From contig NZ_JAECMS010000002.1 of assembly GCF_016827595.1 (NCBI RefSeq), forward strand, positions 886,182 through 950,181: a stretch of 64,000 bases of DNA. The letters run 5' to 3'. The stretch is from Luteirhabdus pelagi. Its GTDB lineage: Bacteria > Bacteroidota > Bacteroidia > Flavobacteriales > Flavobacteriaceae. Shown here one piece after another: positions 7,824 through 17,698 of the stretch. The notes beneath the pieces are model-generated. The model searched no databases and had not been told where the DNA came from. It worked only from the letters and a program-made list of their open reading frames with translations. The translations under genes and the position numbers were made by a program. The first letter of the stretch is position 1. Each line of letters begins with the position of its first letter.

Positions 7824-8750
7824 TTAGGTCGCCGACCTGTCCTCATTCCTTACATACGGGATATTATGGGGTTTGGTTTTTAGAGGATAAATTTCCTGAC
7901 CCAAAAAGCCTTGTGGAAAGGTCTCATCGCCCTCAAAGCCCAATTCAATATCGCGACCGTCGTGTGGAATATGGTCGGTCTTGAAAAGATAGTCCCATAC
8001 ACTCAAACTAATCCCAAAGTTAACGCCGTATTGTGCGTGTTTTGGGAGAACTTTAGCATGATGCCAGATATGCATCTTCGGATTGTTGAAAATATAGCGC
8101 AACGGCCCGTAATCCCAACCGAGATTGGCGTGATTCAAATGCCCGATGGCCAAAGCCGAAAAATGTACGATTGCCACATCCTGAACTTCGAAACCACCGA
8201 TTATGGCCAGCGGAATATATAACAACGATTTATACACCACGGGTTCCATCCAATGATAGCGAAGATGTGCTGCAAAGCCCATTTCCTTCACCGAATGGTG
8301 TACCTGGTGAAACTTCCATAAAAAAGGTACGCGATGTAATAACCGGTGGGTGTTCCATTGTACAAAATCGGAAATTAAGAAGAACACTAAAAGTCCTAGT
8401 CCGTAGGGAAGGGCATCAACATCGAGCAGTTCGAAATCGGATAGTTGCAAGCCTATCAATCCCAAAATATCGTTGAAGACTTCGGCAGCTGCGTTGGATA
8501 GAAAAATCAAGACGATGAGGTTCAGCAGAAAAAAGTTGAAAAACATATAAAACGTATCCAACCAAAAATCCTTTCTGAATACCTTCTGATTCTTTCGCCA
8601 GGGAAAAATCATTTCCAATACCCACACCAAAAGGCTTACGGCAATCAAGCCATAGAAATAGTTCTCCCAGTGAAAGCGGGTAATCTCATCCCATAAATAA
8701 TGGAAATAACCCGTGTACGAATCCTTGAATATTTGAAAATACTTCTCCAT
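7824..8750 (-). CDS. Sterol desaturase / fatty acid hydroxylase superfamily protein
   Basis: 308 aa membrane di-iron oxygenase with several N-terminal hydrophobic segments and the clustered histidine motifs of the superfamily: HRLLH near residue 135, HQVHH near 147, a further HLRYH and HIWHH near 230. The family hydroxylates or desaturates lipid C-H bonds using O2. In this cluster a lipid-linked arsenical could be the substrate (inference only). The start codon directly follows the U-tract of a terminator-like hairpin; the gap to the upstream PNP gene is 59 bp. Confidence 0.87.
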   Translation of the reverse strand: MEKYFQIFKDSYTGYFHYLWDEITRFHWENYFYGLIAVSLLVWVLEMIFPWRKNQKVFRKDFWLDTFYMFFNFFLLNLIVLIFLSNAAAEVFNDILGLIGLQLSDFELLDVDALPYGLGLLVFFLISDFVQWNTHRLLHRVPFLWKFHQVHHSVKEMGFAAHLRYHWMEPVVYKSLLYIPLAIIGGFEVQDVAIVHFSALAIGHLNHANLGWDYGPLRYIFNNPKMHIWHHAKVLPKHAQYGVNFGISLSVWDYLFKTDHIPHDGRDIELGFEGDETFPQGFLGQEIYPLKTKPHNIPYVRNEDRSAT

Positions 8751-8786
8751 AAAAAAACCTGTCCATCAGTCGTTGAACAGGTTTCA
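8751..8786 (-). terminator. Terminator-like hairpin between the PNP and desaturase-like genes
   Basis: On the minus strand the stem AACCTGT/ACAGGTT (7 bp, 14-base loop) is followed by seven U residues that run straight into the ATG of the desaturase-like gene at 8750. It should end, or attenuate, transcription coming from the PNP gene. Confidence 0.7.
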
Positions 8787-8809
8787 AAATTACGGTTTTT
8801 TGAAATTTG

Positions 8810-9628
8810 TTATAGTTGTTTGATCAGTTCACTGAAAAGCGTAATCATTTCCGGTTCGGCCTTGTTTGCCATGGTGATAATTTCCTGAATATTGACCGGC
8901 TGCAAATTGTCTGGGTCGCACTCGTCGGTTAATACGGAAACCGCCGCTACTGGAAGGTTCAAGTGGTTTGCTACGATCACTTCAGGTACAGTACTCATAC
9001 CAACGGCATCGGCGCCAATGATTTTTAAGTATCGGTATTCGGCTCTGGTTTCTAATTGTGGTCCAACCACTGAAGCGTACACTCCTTTATGAAGATTTAT
9101 ATCGTTTTCAGAAGCGATTTTCTCTAGCAACATATTCATATCGCGATCGTAGGGAGCGCTCATGTCGACAAAGCGTTCGCCCATTTTCTCCACGCCACGG
9201 AAGGCGAGGGGAGAACCACCTTGCAGGTTGATATGATCATCGATAAGCATAATTTCACCTTTCTTAAAATCAAGATTTACCGCTCCGGCAGCGTTGCTTA
9301 CCAAAAGTTTCTTCACGCCAAGCGCATGCATCACTCGAACTGGGAAGGTAACGTCGCGTAGCGTATAGCCTTCATAAACATGAAAACGACCCTGCATTAA
9401 AATGACCTTTTTGCCAGAAAGTGTCCCGAAGATCAATTTTCCATGGTGAAATTCGACGGTTGCCGTAGGAAAGTTCGGAATATGGTTATAGCTCATTTCA
9501 CTTTGGATTTCCACTTCTTCCAATATCTTACCTAAACCTGTTCCCAAGATGATTCCAACCTCTGGTTCACCGAAGCCGCGATCTTTCAGAAAGGCGGCCG
9601 ATTCGTCTATATATCGTTGCATGCTCAT
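8810..9628 (-). CDS. Purine-nucleoside phosphorylase
   Basis: 272 aa trimeric-type PNP: ILGTGLG phosphate-loop near residue 28, FHHGKLIFG near 60, GRFHVYEGY near 80, SNAAGA near 112, VVGPQLETRAEYR near 190 and AVGMSTVPEVIVA near 207. It splits purine (deoxy)nucleosides with phosphate. Placed 2 bp after a TIGR04282 gene in the cluster, it may release adenine from the 5'-deoxyadenosyl-arsenical made by ArsS, giving an arsenoribose 1-phosphate; that role is inferred, ordinary salvage is the default. Start could also be the ATG two codons inside. Confidence 0.93.
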   Translation of the reverse strand: MSMQRYIDESAAFLKDRGFGEPEVGIILGTGLGKILEEVEIQSEMSYNHIPNFPTATVEFHHGKLIFGTLSGKKVILMQGRFHVYEGYTLRDVTFPVRVMHALGVKKLLVSNAAGAVNLDFKKGEIMLIDDHINLQGGSPLAFRGVEKMGERFVDMSAPYDRDMNMLLEKIASENDINLHKGVYASVVGPQLETRAEYRYLKIIGADAVGMSTVPEVIVANHLNLPVAAVSVLTDECDPDNLQPVNIQEIITMANKAEPEMITLFSELIKQL

Positions 9629-9630
9629 GT

Positions 9631-10317
9631 TTAAAATGTATTGTCTAAATGGTCGGGAAGCAAATGTTGTAATGCGTCTACATCCCGAATATCACTATAG
9701 TAATCGATGTCGTTCTTTTCTTCCAATTGAAACACTACTGCATCTTTCAAATCCTTCTCGGTATCCTTCAACACGGTGTCGTGTCCCCAGTTTTTGTTCT
9801 GAAACAGTTTTTCGTTTAGCTGTTTCATTCCCAATAAATAATAACCGCCATCCTTTGCGGGTCCTAGCGTATAATCATGGTCGTTTAATCCTTCAAAAGC
9901 AGCTTCAATATCCTTTTGTTGCAATTCGAAAATATCACTACCAACGATAATCAGTTTTTCATAGCCGGCTTCAAACAGTTCTTGAAACGCATTCTTCATC
10001 CGTTCGCCTAAATCGTTACCGCGCTGTAGTTTTTTTCTGAAGATTTCTTCATCCCAAAGATCGCCCGTATGTTTCTTTTCAGAATAGAACACATATTTAT
10101 CGGTTTTGAGGTTTTTGGTGATATCGACCGTATGTTGAAGTAGAAATTTATACACGCGAAGGGCTGCTTCGTCACCGATGGTTACCGCCAATCGGGTTTT
10201 CACTTTTCCCAATTCTGGGTTTCGGGTGAAGATAATCAGCGCACTTTTGGAACTAGGATAATGAAAGTCTTCGGTACTGTCGTCGCAATTTGAATCTTTT
10301 GAAGAAAGTAGTCCCAT
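9631..10317 (-). CDS. TIGR04282-type arsenosugar cluster glycosyltransferase (DUF2064)
   Basis: 228 aa GT-A-like protein of the DUF2064/TIGR04282 family: IIFTRNPELGKVKTRLA near residue 28 (nucleotide loop), RGNDLGERM near 100, IIVGSDIFEL near 125 and LGPAKDGGYYLLG near 150. Proteins of this type accompany ArsS and are annotated as transferase 1 of the rSAM/selenodomain system. The exact donor and acceptor are not known to me. One base separates it from the upstream rhodanese gene and two from the PNP gene, so it lies in a tight operon. Confidence 0.9.
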   Translation of the reverse strand: MGLLSSKDSNCDDSTEDFHYPSSKSALIIFTRNPELGKVKTRLAVTIGDEAALRVYKFLLQHTVDITKNLKTDKYVFYSEKKHTGDLWDEEIFRKKLQRGNDLGERMKNAFQELFEAGYEKLIIVGSDIFELQQKDIEAAFEGLNDHDYTLGPAKDGGYYLLGMKQLNEKLFQNKNWGHDTVLKDTEKDLKDAVVFQLEEKNDIDYYSDIRDVDALQHLLPDHLDNTF

Positions 10318-10318
10318 A

Positions 10319-10822
10319 CTATCGTTTTAAAATGATGTTACCGCGTTCCAGCCATTGGCTCCAATGCTTTGAAAAGCCATGGATATCTTCTGTTTCCTCG
10401 CCAGTTTCATCAACGACCGGAAAGTTGGCATTCATCCACTCAAAGATACCACCGTAGAGATTTTCTACCTGAGTATAGCCCGCTTTTTTCAGTTTTTCTG
10501 AAATCTGTTCCGAACGAATGCCGAGCGAACAGTACACCACGATACGAGTGTCGGAATTCGGCAATTGTTGAAGCATTTTTTCCTCATCAAAATTTGAAAA
10601 ACCTATAAAAATTGAATTCGGAATATGACTTACCTGAAACTCCTCGGGTTCACGGGCATCCAAAATGGTGATGGAGTCATTCATCTGAAGCATGCGTAGC
10701 TCTGTTACCGAAATATACGGCACACTTCGGGTGTTGTAGCGGTCTAATATGTCTTGTAGCGATTGCTGCGAAAGGCAGTGAAAACTGCTTAGCACAAACA
10801 ATAGTAAGAGCATCTTTTTCAT
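10319..10822 (-). CDS. Exported rhodanese-like protein
   Basis: 168 aa from the ATG at 10822; an upstream in-frame start exists at 10831, and the frame opens further into the metallophosphoesterase gene. I prefer 10822 because it yields a clean signal peptide (MKKMLLLLFVLSSFHCLS). A single rhodanese domain follows, with ILDAREPEEF, HIPNS and the active-site loop VYCSLGIRSE (catalytic Cys). The family handles persulfide sulfur or binds oxyanions. As a periplasmic rhodanese in the arsenosugar run it may act on thio-arsenicals (speculation). Confidence 0.87.
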   Translation of the reverse strand: MKKMLLLLFVLSSFHCLSQQSLQDILDRYNTRSVPYISVTELRMLQMNDSITILDAREPEEFQVSHIPNSIFIGFSNFDEEKMLQQLPNSDTRIVVYCSLGIRSEQISEKLKKAGYTQVENLYGGIFEWMNANFPVVDETGEETEDIHGFSKHWSQWLERGNIILKR

Positions 10823-10844
10823 AGCATTCATAAAAATACGGAAG

Positions 10845-11672
10845 TTAGGGCGTGATCGCAACTCCCTGTTGAGCTGTTTCGGTAGCGGGTAGGATTTCGG
10901 TATTGTCCCAAATTCCTGTGAGCAGCGTTTGGGCATATTCCTTCGGCAATTTCTCCTGAACCATCAACGCATGTGTAGTTTCATGATCATACTCCAATCG
11001 TTGGTGCGAATAGCGAATTCCTTCCGAAGTTGCCATTAAGGTGGCAAACCACACCTTAGGTGAACCATCATTGGCTGGCATTCCGATAACGCCAGGATTT
11101 AACCATAAGGTATTTTCTTTGTTTTGTGCAAAAGGCAAGCCACAATGTCCGGCGATGATTATGTCGCTACCAGTTTGGTTGAAAGTAGCTTCTTTTTCTT
11201 CCCAAGGGGTCGACTTAAAGATGAAATCGGAGACATGTTGGAAGGAGCCGTGTACAACCAAAACCTTTTGACCAGCATACCGAAAACTGATATGGTCTGG
11301 TAATTCTTGCAAAAACTGCATCGAATCTTCTGAAAGCTTCGATTTGGCGAAAGGATACCATTGCTGAGAAAAAGCATCACAACGGGAACCTTTTCTAAAG
11401 TCGCAGCCACAATCCTCGGCACCGTCACGCAATTGAATTTCCACATTGCCCAAAATACTTCTGGCACCCCAATTCTTAAAAAACTGTAGTGTTTCCTCGG
11501 GCTGCGCACAATAGCCGATGATATCGCCATTGCAGATACAGTTGGAAGGTGGAATATTGTTTTTTTCAGCATACGAGCGCAAGGCTCTTAAGGCCTGTAA
11601 ATTGCTATACACCCCACCAAATAGTAGGATAGGGCCGTCTACTTCACCAATATCAATTATTTTTTTATCCAT
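10845..11672 (-). CDS. Metallophosphoesterase (calcineurin-like)
   Basis: 275 aa from the ATG at 11672; this start overlaps the end of the symporter gene by 16 bp and gives a product beginning MDKKIIDIG. Metal-binding motifs: GGVYSNLQAL (in place of the usual GDxHGN), CNGDIIGYC, ILGNVE (GNHE-like), VVHGS and IAGHCGLPF (GHTH-like). The first Asp-x-His motif is replaced by GGVYSN, so activity may be altered. A dephosphorylation step on an arsenoribose phosphate would fit the cluster; this is inference. Confidence 0.8.
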   Translation of the reverse strand: MDKKIIDIGEVDGPILLFGGVYSNLQALRALRSYAEKNNIPPSNCICNGDIIGYCAQPEETLQFFKNWGARSILGNVEIQLRDGAEDCGCDFRKGSRCDAFSQQWYPFAKSKLSEDSMQFLQELPDHISFRYAGQKVLVVHGSFQHVSDFIFKSTPWEEKEATFNQTGSDIIIAGHCGLPFAQNKENTLWLNPGVIGMPANDGSPKVWFATLMATSEGIRYSHQRLEYDHETTHALMVQEKLPKEYAQTLLTGIWDNTEILPATETAQQGVAITP

Positions 11673-12991
11673 AGCGGAATCAAATATACAAGCATACAAC
11701 ATAGAATGCCCCAAATATTCACCCAAAGTAGATCGGCATGGGGACCAGAAGTGAATAAAAGGGAAGTGGGGAATGTTTCAAAAACCAATAAAAATCCAAA
11801 AAGCAATCCACATACAATGCTTAAATAAAAACTTATTTTAGGTGCCTTTTTCTCCCAAAAAAGAAAAACAGGCGTTAGTCCGATAACCATCGTCCCTGAA
11901 ATGGTGGTAGCACTTAAAATCTCCGCATCCAAAAACACAGGGATGGTTCCCAAAATGGTAATAGCTACCATGGCAGCACGACCGAAGGTTAGATCTTTTC
12001 CCATCTTTAAATCGACTGCCAGCAATTTTGAAAAGGATGAAAAGGTCGAGTCCAAGGTGGAAGCTGCGGAAGTGATCATAATAAAATTAATGACCAGCAA
12101 AATTATAACTCCAAACGCCTTGCCGACTTCAACCGCAGCCTGTCCTTCCATTCCCTGTTGTTGGGCATATACACCAATCATACTAAAAAGGATGATACAA
12201 GCGGCTCCGATAACACTCGCCCAAAGGAAACTCTTTCGAGTGATCTTCGGACTGCTCAAAAATCCTCTGTCGGTCAATACCGGATCGTGAAACGGATAGC
12301 TAAAGGACTGAATTAAGGCTGCAAAGAACAAGTTTAACCCCATATCGAAGGCCCATTCTCCTGAAGTGGCGACATAGGAAGGGGTAAAATTGTCTTCCGA
12401 AAACAGCGCTCCCAATATTACGATTAACAATATGGAAAAGAGCACCATTTGTATGACATCCGTAAATATAGAGCTGCTCAATCCGCCTTTTAGCGAATAG
12501 GCCAAGGTAAGTGCCGTGAATACTAAAATCGCCCAATAATACGGCGTGCTGCCTAGATCGCCAAAATAGGTCCCAATAACCATCGTATTACTCCATACTT
12601 CATTAAATAGCCGAATGGCAATCAAAATAGAGAACAAGGCCATGGCACCTTTTCCATACCGTGTGGTTAGAAAGTCGTGGATGCTTTCAAACCCTCCTTT
12701 CGTCCGTAATTGATAGATAAGAATTCCCGCAACGGCAAAGCTAACATAGTATCCAGCATAGGCTACGCCGCCAACGATTCCAAAGGCTAATCCGAGGTTG
12801 GCAGCGTTGGTGATACTTTTGGCGAAAATCCAAGAAATGATCAAACTTCCTGTTAACCATAGGGCCGAAGGCGCCTTTTTGCGATGTGTGGCCTTAAAAA
12901 ACTGACCGGGCGTCTTCGCTAAGGGTGACAGGAAAAATAATATCAAACTGGAAGCACCAATCAGGAGCCATTGCCAGAGGGTAATCGACAT
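11657..12991 (-). CDS. Sodium:solute symporter (SSS) family protein
   Basis: 444 aa with about 12 hydrophobic segments and SSS family features such as the conserved AASTLDSTFSSFSK near residue 305 and GFESIHDFLTTRYGKG near 98. It moves a small solute inward with Na+. It follows the SusD-like gene by 14 bp and overlaps the metallophosphoesterase gene by 16 bp, so outer- and inner-membrane uptake genes appear to be in one transcript with the arsenosugar enzymes. The substrate cannot be read from sequence. Confidence 0.88.
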   Translation of the reverse strand: MSITLWQWLLIGASSLILFFLSPLAKTPGQFFKATHRKKAPSALWLTGSLIISWIFAKSITNAANLGLAFGIVGGVAYAGYYVSFAVAGILIYQLRTKGGFESIHDFLTTRYGKGAMALFSILIAIRLFNEVWSNTMVIGTYFGDLGSTPYYWAILVFTALTLAYSLKGGLSSSIFTDVIQMVLFSILLIVILGALFSEDNFTPSYVATSGEWAFDMGLNLFFAALIQSFSYPFHDPVLTDRGFLSSPKITRKSFLWASVIGAACIILFSMIGVYAQQQGMEGQAAVEVGKAFGVIILLVINFIMITSAASTLDSTFSSFSKLLAVDLKMGKDLTFGRAAMVAITILGTIPVFLDAEILSATTISGTMVIGLTPVFLFWEKKAPKISFYLSIVCGLLFGFLLVFETFPTSLLFTSGPHADLLWVNIWGILCCMLVYLIPLWIKK

Positions 12992-13005
12992 ACTAATTCA
13001 AATTT

Positions 13006-14448
13006 TTATTCATCCCACCAAACGGGAACATTAATACTATTACCATTGGTTTGGGAAGCAGCTTGCTGGTAATTTTCGGCATTCAACGCCTCCTCTTCTG
13101 CTGGGTACGGCATTCGAATAGGAATAAGTCCATCATTCAAGCTTGCTGCTATTGGACGTAGTTCCGGAAATCCGGTACGCCGCCATTCGACCCACCCCTC
13201 ATAACCATTGATGAGGTTCGCGATCCATTTTTGGGTAATGATTTGTTGAAGCGGTGTTGTTCCATTGGCTTCGAAAGCCGCTTGTCCGCTGAGGTAATCG
13301 CTCGGTAATTCCGTTTGCCAATAGTCAAATGCCAAGGTTACGCCTTGTTCATACAAGGTTTGGGCATCTGCAGAAATAAATCCTTTTTTGGCAGCTTCGG
13401 CTAAATAGAAAGCTACTTCCCAAGCCGTAAGAAAATTAGCATCTAAGGTTGAGGTATCTTCTCTGAACGCGGTTCCGGCTAAGGAATAATCTGCCAATTC
13501 AATAGAGGTTTGAGAGGCGTCAATTCCGTTAATTAAGCCATTGTACGCTTCCCCTGAAGCATTTTCAAACGGACGGAAAAATTCACCGATACGCGGATCG
13601 TTCAATCCTATCATAATGTCTTCCATGGTTTCGGAGAGCACAAAATTGTTGAAATCGCCGATGCGCAATTGTGCCAATCGGAAGCTATTCGGATCGGAAT
13701 TCGTAAAATCGAAGGTCGCATTCTGTTCATTTGTATTGAAATAATTTCCTTCGGTATAAAGCTGTTGTAACTGCTGTGCAACATCTACTTCACCTGAAAT
13801 CCGCATCAACGCTTTAATTTTTAAGGAATTTGCGAATGTAATCCATTGCTCCAAATCGCCATTGAAAAGTATATCGCCTTCCAAAGGAATGACGTCATCA
13901 TAATTCTGAAGGGCAACGATTCCCTTATCCAGATTATCCATGATGCCACCTTCTGCCAAATATATATCCTCCTGTGAATCGTACGTTGGTGTGACCGTGC
14001 CTTCCACGCCATTAAACGCTTCAAAATAGGGAACGTCGCCGAAAAGGTCTGTCAATCCCGCTGCGAAATACGCTTTTAAAATCAACGCAGGACCTTCGTA
14101 AACAGCAAAGGTTTCATTGGTTCTGGCTTGGGTTAAAATAATTTCATTATCGCGTAAATTGGTATAGAAAATCGGCCAAGGATTTCCACCCAGTTGGGGC
14201 GATTTCAGCGCATGACGATCAAAAAGGTTGAAGTCAATCGCTGTCCGGTGTTGCGATAATAGGTCGCCGGCCACAAACCCCTCATAGCTCATTTCATCCC
14301 CAAAGTCGTAGATCACCTGACGAAGCAATAGGGATGGTTGCACCGAGTTCGGAGCGTTTGGATTGGTATTTATTTCTTCAAAATCGCTGGTACAGCTTGA
14401 AAAGCTGAGCAGCAATACACTGAAAATGCTATATAGAAATGTTTTCAT
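13006..14448 (-). CDS. SusD/RagB-like outer-membrane lipoprotein
   Basis: 480 aa with a lipoprotein signal ending at Cys19 (SFSSC), then the opening TSDFEEINTNPNAPN common to SusD-like_2 proteins, and TPR-like helices; IANLINGYEGWVEWRRTG near residue 405 is a family hallmark. It caps the SusC channel at the cell surface and binds the ligand. It follows susC by 10 bp. Ligand unknown; the absence of glycoside hydrolases in this block argues against a classical polysaccharide locus. Confidence 0.93.
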   Translation of the reverse strand: MKTFLYSIFSVLLLSFSSCTSDFEEINTNPNAPNSVQPSLLLRQVIYDFGDEMSYEGFVAGDLLSQHRTAIDFNLFDRHALKSPQLGGNPWPIFYTNLRDNEIILTQARTNETFAVYEGPALILKAYFAAGLTDLFGDVPYFEAFNGVEGTVTPTYDSQEDIYLAEGGIMDNLDKGIVALQNYDDVIPLEGDILFNGDLEQWITFANSLKIKALMRISGEVDVAQQLQQLYTEGNYFNTNEQNATFDFTNSDPNSFRLAQLRIGDFNNFVLSETMEDIMIGLNDPRIGEFFRPFENASGEAYNGLINGIDASQTSIELADYSLAGTAFREDTSTLDANFLTAWEVAFYLAEAAKKGFISADAQTLYEQGVTLAFDYWQTELPSDYLSGQAAFEANGTTPLQQIITQKWIANLINGYEGWVEWRRTGFPELRPIAASLNDGLIPIRMPYPAEEEALNAENYQQAASQTNGNSINVPVWWDE

Positions 14449-14458
14449 AATGGTTGTA

Positions 14459-17400
14459 TTAAAAGTTGATGCCTGCCTTAAATCCGATACTTCTGCTGGT
14501 CGCGTAGCTCATATCCTCCACGCCACTAACAAAACCTTCACCTTGAACGGCTAATTGTTCGGGGTCGAAATGCGGAATTTCGGAAATGGCGAAAATATTT
14601 CGACCAATGAGTGATAGACTGACCTCGCCTCCTTGTTGAAGGCCTAGAAAGCCGGCTTTCAACTGAAAGGTATAGCCAACCTGAAACTGGCGCAATTTTA
14701 AGTACGAGGCATCATAAATATTGTTTTCCTCATGGTTTCGGTCGTAAAACTGACGGTAATAGGTTTCTGCTGAAATAGCCGTCGTGTTAGGAACATATTC
14801 CGGGTTCTCGGCAGTGCCTACGTTTACAACGCCTTGCGGAATAATTCCCTCTTCGGGTCGGTTGGCCGTTTCGGCTAGCTGTCCGCCAACGGTTCCGAGC
14901 GCTCTGGTTCTAGATACCAATTCACCTCCTTGTCGCCAATCGAAAAGAAAGCTGAGGTTCCAGTTCTTGTATTGAAATTGATTGTTCCACCCCAACATGA
15001 AGTCTGGATTGTAGTTTCCAAGTTTCTGAAGTTCGTTGTTTGCAATATAGCTGCCGTTTTCATCTAAAATGAATTGACCATCGTCGGTTTTTAGATATCC
15101 CGTTCCGTAGATATCACCCACTTCACCGCCTTCTTCAACCTGAAACCAAACGGTTTGGTTGGCACTGTCGTAAATTCGGTTGTAGGCCAACGTTAATCGA
15201 CCATCCGTTTGGGGCAGATCCTCTACAATTGCTTTACTCGTGCTGAAGTTGAAGGTTGTATTCCATTGAAACGTTTCACTTTGAACAGGCGTTGCACCTG
15301 CAATTAGTTCGATCCCTTGGGTTCGAACTTTTCCGCCATTGACCACTTGTTGGTTGTATCCAGATGAAATGGCGACAGGAAGTGAAATAATCTGATCTTC
15401 CGTCAATGCATTGTAATACGTAGCATCGAGTCGAAGGCGATCCTTCCAAAAGCGAATATCGGCCCCTACTTCAAAAGCGGTGGTCTGCTCTGGTTTCAGA
15501 TTAGCGTTCGGAATGAAGTTTTGATCACTAAAGGTTGGTTGCCCCAAAAAGGGTGTTTGTGAAACGAAAGCCCCTGTGGTTTGATACGGAGCCGTATCGT
15601 TACCTACTTGTGCCACACTTCCCCTAAGTTTGAAAAAGGAGATTGTTTCTGGTAACTGAACCGCATTCGAAGCGACGAAGCTCAGGGAGGCAGAAGGGTA
15701 GAAAAACGAGGTGCCATCTACCGAAAAGGGTGTTGCCAAGGCACTCGACCAATCGTTTCGGGCGGTAAGGTCTAGGTACAAATAGTTTTGATAGCCTAAT
15801 TTTACGAGTCCATACACCGAATTGATCCGCTTTTCCGCTTCATATTGAAACACTTCAATTGGGGAAGCAGCATTATTTAAATTGAAAATTCCTGGCTGCG
15901 CCAAATTAACGGTTTGTGATTGTTTGGTACTCGCTCTTTGATCCAGGCGATTCGCCCCAACCGACATGTCGAAACTGATATCGCCAAAAATATTGTTGTA
16001 ATTCACCAATACATCGGTGTTCACTTCTCGGAACATCACATCGTGTTCGGCATAGCCTCCATTTTGAAAACGATTGCTGCTGTAGGCACGACGTAGCTTT
16101 CGGGTTTCGGTGGAATAGTCCATCCCGGTTCGAAGCGCAATGCTCAAATTATCGGTAATAAATTGCTTTGCTGAAAGGTTTCCAAACACTCTATCGCGGA
16201 CAAAGCTGTTACGGTTTTCAAATAGGATGAAATACGGGTTATCGAAATAGGTATAGTTGAAGGAAAACTGCTGAATGTCTTCCAATCCCGGCTGCCAATA
16301 ATCCTTTAGGCTTTCAATATTCAGGGAACGCGGTCCCCAGGCTACTAAGGAATAATTTACGTTTTCACTCCCGTATCCGTTTGATGGTCGGTTATCACTT
16401 TGCGAGTTCACGTAATTGATGGTAGCATTGAATTCCGTTTTGTCGGTGGGTTGAAAGTGAAGTCGTGCAGCGGCCGTTTGCCGATCCAGATTCACGCCTG
16501 GAATAATGCCATCGCTACGAAGATCGGTGAAGGACAATCGATAATTTCCCTTCCCGAAGTTGTCGGAAACCGCTACATTATTAATGGTGGTGATACCTGT
16601 TTCATAAAAATCCTTTAGGTTGTCGGGATGCGACACAAAGGGTGTTGGGGTAATGGGCAAGCCATCATACAAAGCAGTATCGCCACCGCGAACCACGGTA
16701 CCGTTGGGTAGCGTAACCGGACTGTCGAATTGTGGAATTTGTAAGCCTACATCCAATCGCGGTCCCCAAGAATAGGTAATGACATCGTTAATGCCACCGC
16801 CAAGACCATCGACAAACTCGAATTGCCCTGAGTTTCCTTGTCCGTACCGGTTTTGAAATTCTGGAAGTTGAAAAGGGGTTTCGATAAATAAGCTGGTGTT
16901 GATGCTAATACCAAGTCCTTTGGAGGCACTCCCATCTTTGGTTTCGATAACGATTACCCCGTTGGAAGCTCTGGTTCCATACAGTGCTGCCGCGGTAGGC
17001 CCTTTTAAGACCGTAAGCGAAGCGATATCATCTGGGTTCACTTCCATGGCGCCATTTCCGAAATCGATTTCCTGAAAGCCTGCTGCCGCTTCGTTAGTGA
17101 CGTTAAAAACCGTTTCGTTATTAATGGGTGTTCCATCTACGATAAATAATGGATTGTTGTTGGAAAACGAGCCTTCGCCGCGGATAGTGATTTTCGAGGT
17201 GGATCCAACGCCCGTTGCACCTTGAGAGATGGTAACACCCGCTAATTTTCCTGCAAGGTTATCCAAAAAGTTTACGGCCTTCACTTCGCTGATACCTTCT
17301 GAATCCAAACTCTGGACGGCATAGCCTAGTTCTTTTGTTTCGCGTTCGAGCCCGAGGGCGGTAACCACCACTTCATCTAAATTGGTGGTCGATTCTTCTA

Positions 17401-17671
17401 AATAAATTGAAAATTCGGTCTGGTCGCCAACCGTTATCGTTTGCGTCGTATAACCAATGGAGGAGATGGAAATTTGTGTTTCTGAGGTTGGTAATTCAAG
17501 AGAAAATGTTCCATCATCCCCTGTGGTCGTAGCGTTGCCGTCGTCGGCAATGACATTCGCAAAAGGAATGGTTTCCTCTGTGTTTGCGGAACGGACGGTT
17601 CCGGTAATTGTTATTTGTGAAAAGCCATAGGTAGTGCATAGCAATGCAATGGCAATATAAAATTGTTTCAT
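14459..17671 (-). CDS. SusC/RagA TonB-linked outer-membrane transporter
   Basis: 1070 aa: signal peptide 1-18, a carboxypeptidase-regulatory-like domain about 20-95, TonB-dependent plug about 105-235 (KLAGVTISQGATGVG, then IRGEGSFSNNNPLFIVDG) and a long beta-barrel ending in aromatic residues (GFKAGINF). It imports the ligand captured by the SusD-like partner, powered by TonB. It is preceded by a 96-base leader with competing hairpins. Its location between a DUF2064 gene and the Na+ symporter, with arsS upstream, ties it to the arsenosugar run. Confidence 0.94.
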   Translation of the reverse strand: MKQFYIAIALLCTTYGFSQITITGTVRSANTEETIPFANVIADDGNATTTGDDGTFSLELPTSETQISISSIGYTTQTITVGDQTEFSIYLEESTTNLDEVVVTALGLERETKELGYAVQSLDSEGISEVKAVNFLDNLAGKLAGVTISQGATGVGSTSKITIRGEGSFSNNNPLFIVDGTPINNETVFNVTNEAAAGFQEIDFGNGAMEVNPDDIASLTVLKGPTAAALYGTRASNGVIVIETKDGSASKGLGISINTSLFIETPFQLPEFQNRYGQGNSGQFEFVDGLGGGINDVITYSWGPRLDVGLQIPQFDSPVTLPNGTVVRGGDTALYDGLPITPTPFVSHPDNLKDFYETGITTINNVAVSDNFGKGNYRLSFTDLRSDGIIPGVNLDRQTAAARLHFQPTDKTEFNATINYVNSQSDNRPSNGYGSENVNYSLVAWGPRSLNIESLKDYWQPGLEDIQQFSFNYTYFDNPYFILFENRNSFVRDRVFGNLSAKQFITDNLSIALRTGMDYSTETRKLRRAYSSNRFQNGGYAEHDVMFREVNTDVLVNYNNIFGDISFDMSVGANRLDQRASTKQSQTVNLAQPGIFNLNNAASPIEVFQYEAEKRINSVYGLVKLGYQNYLYLDLTARNDWSSALATPFSVDGTSFFYPSASLSFVASNAVQLPETISFFKLRGSVAQVGNDTAPYQTTGAFVSQTPFLGQPTFSDQNFIPNANLKPEQTTAFEVGADIRFWKDRLRLDATYYNALTEDQIISLPVAISSGYNQQVVNGGKVRTQGIELIAGATPVQSETFQWNTTFNFSTSKAIVEDLPQTDGRLTLAYNRIYDSANQTVWFQVEEGGEVGDIYGTGYLKTDDGQFILDENGSYIANNELQKLGNYNPDFMLGWNNQFQYKNWNLSFLFDWRQGGELVSRTRALGTVGGQLAETANRPEEGIIPQGVVNVGTAENPEYVPNTTAISAETYYRQFYDRNHEENNIYDASYLKLRQFQVGYTFQLKAGFLGLQQGGEVSLSLIGRNIFAISEIPHFDPEQLAVQGEGFVSGVEDMSYATSRSIGFKAGINF

Positions 17672-17698
17672 AAAATGTAGTTGATGTTAGTAATTGAC

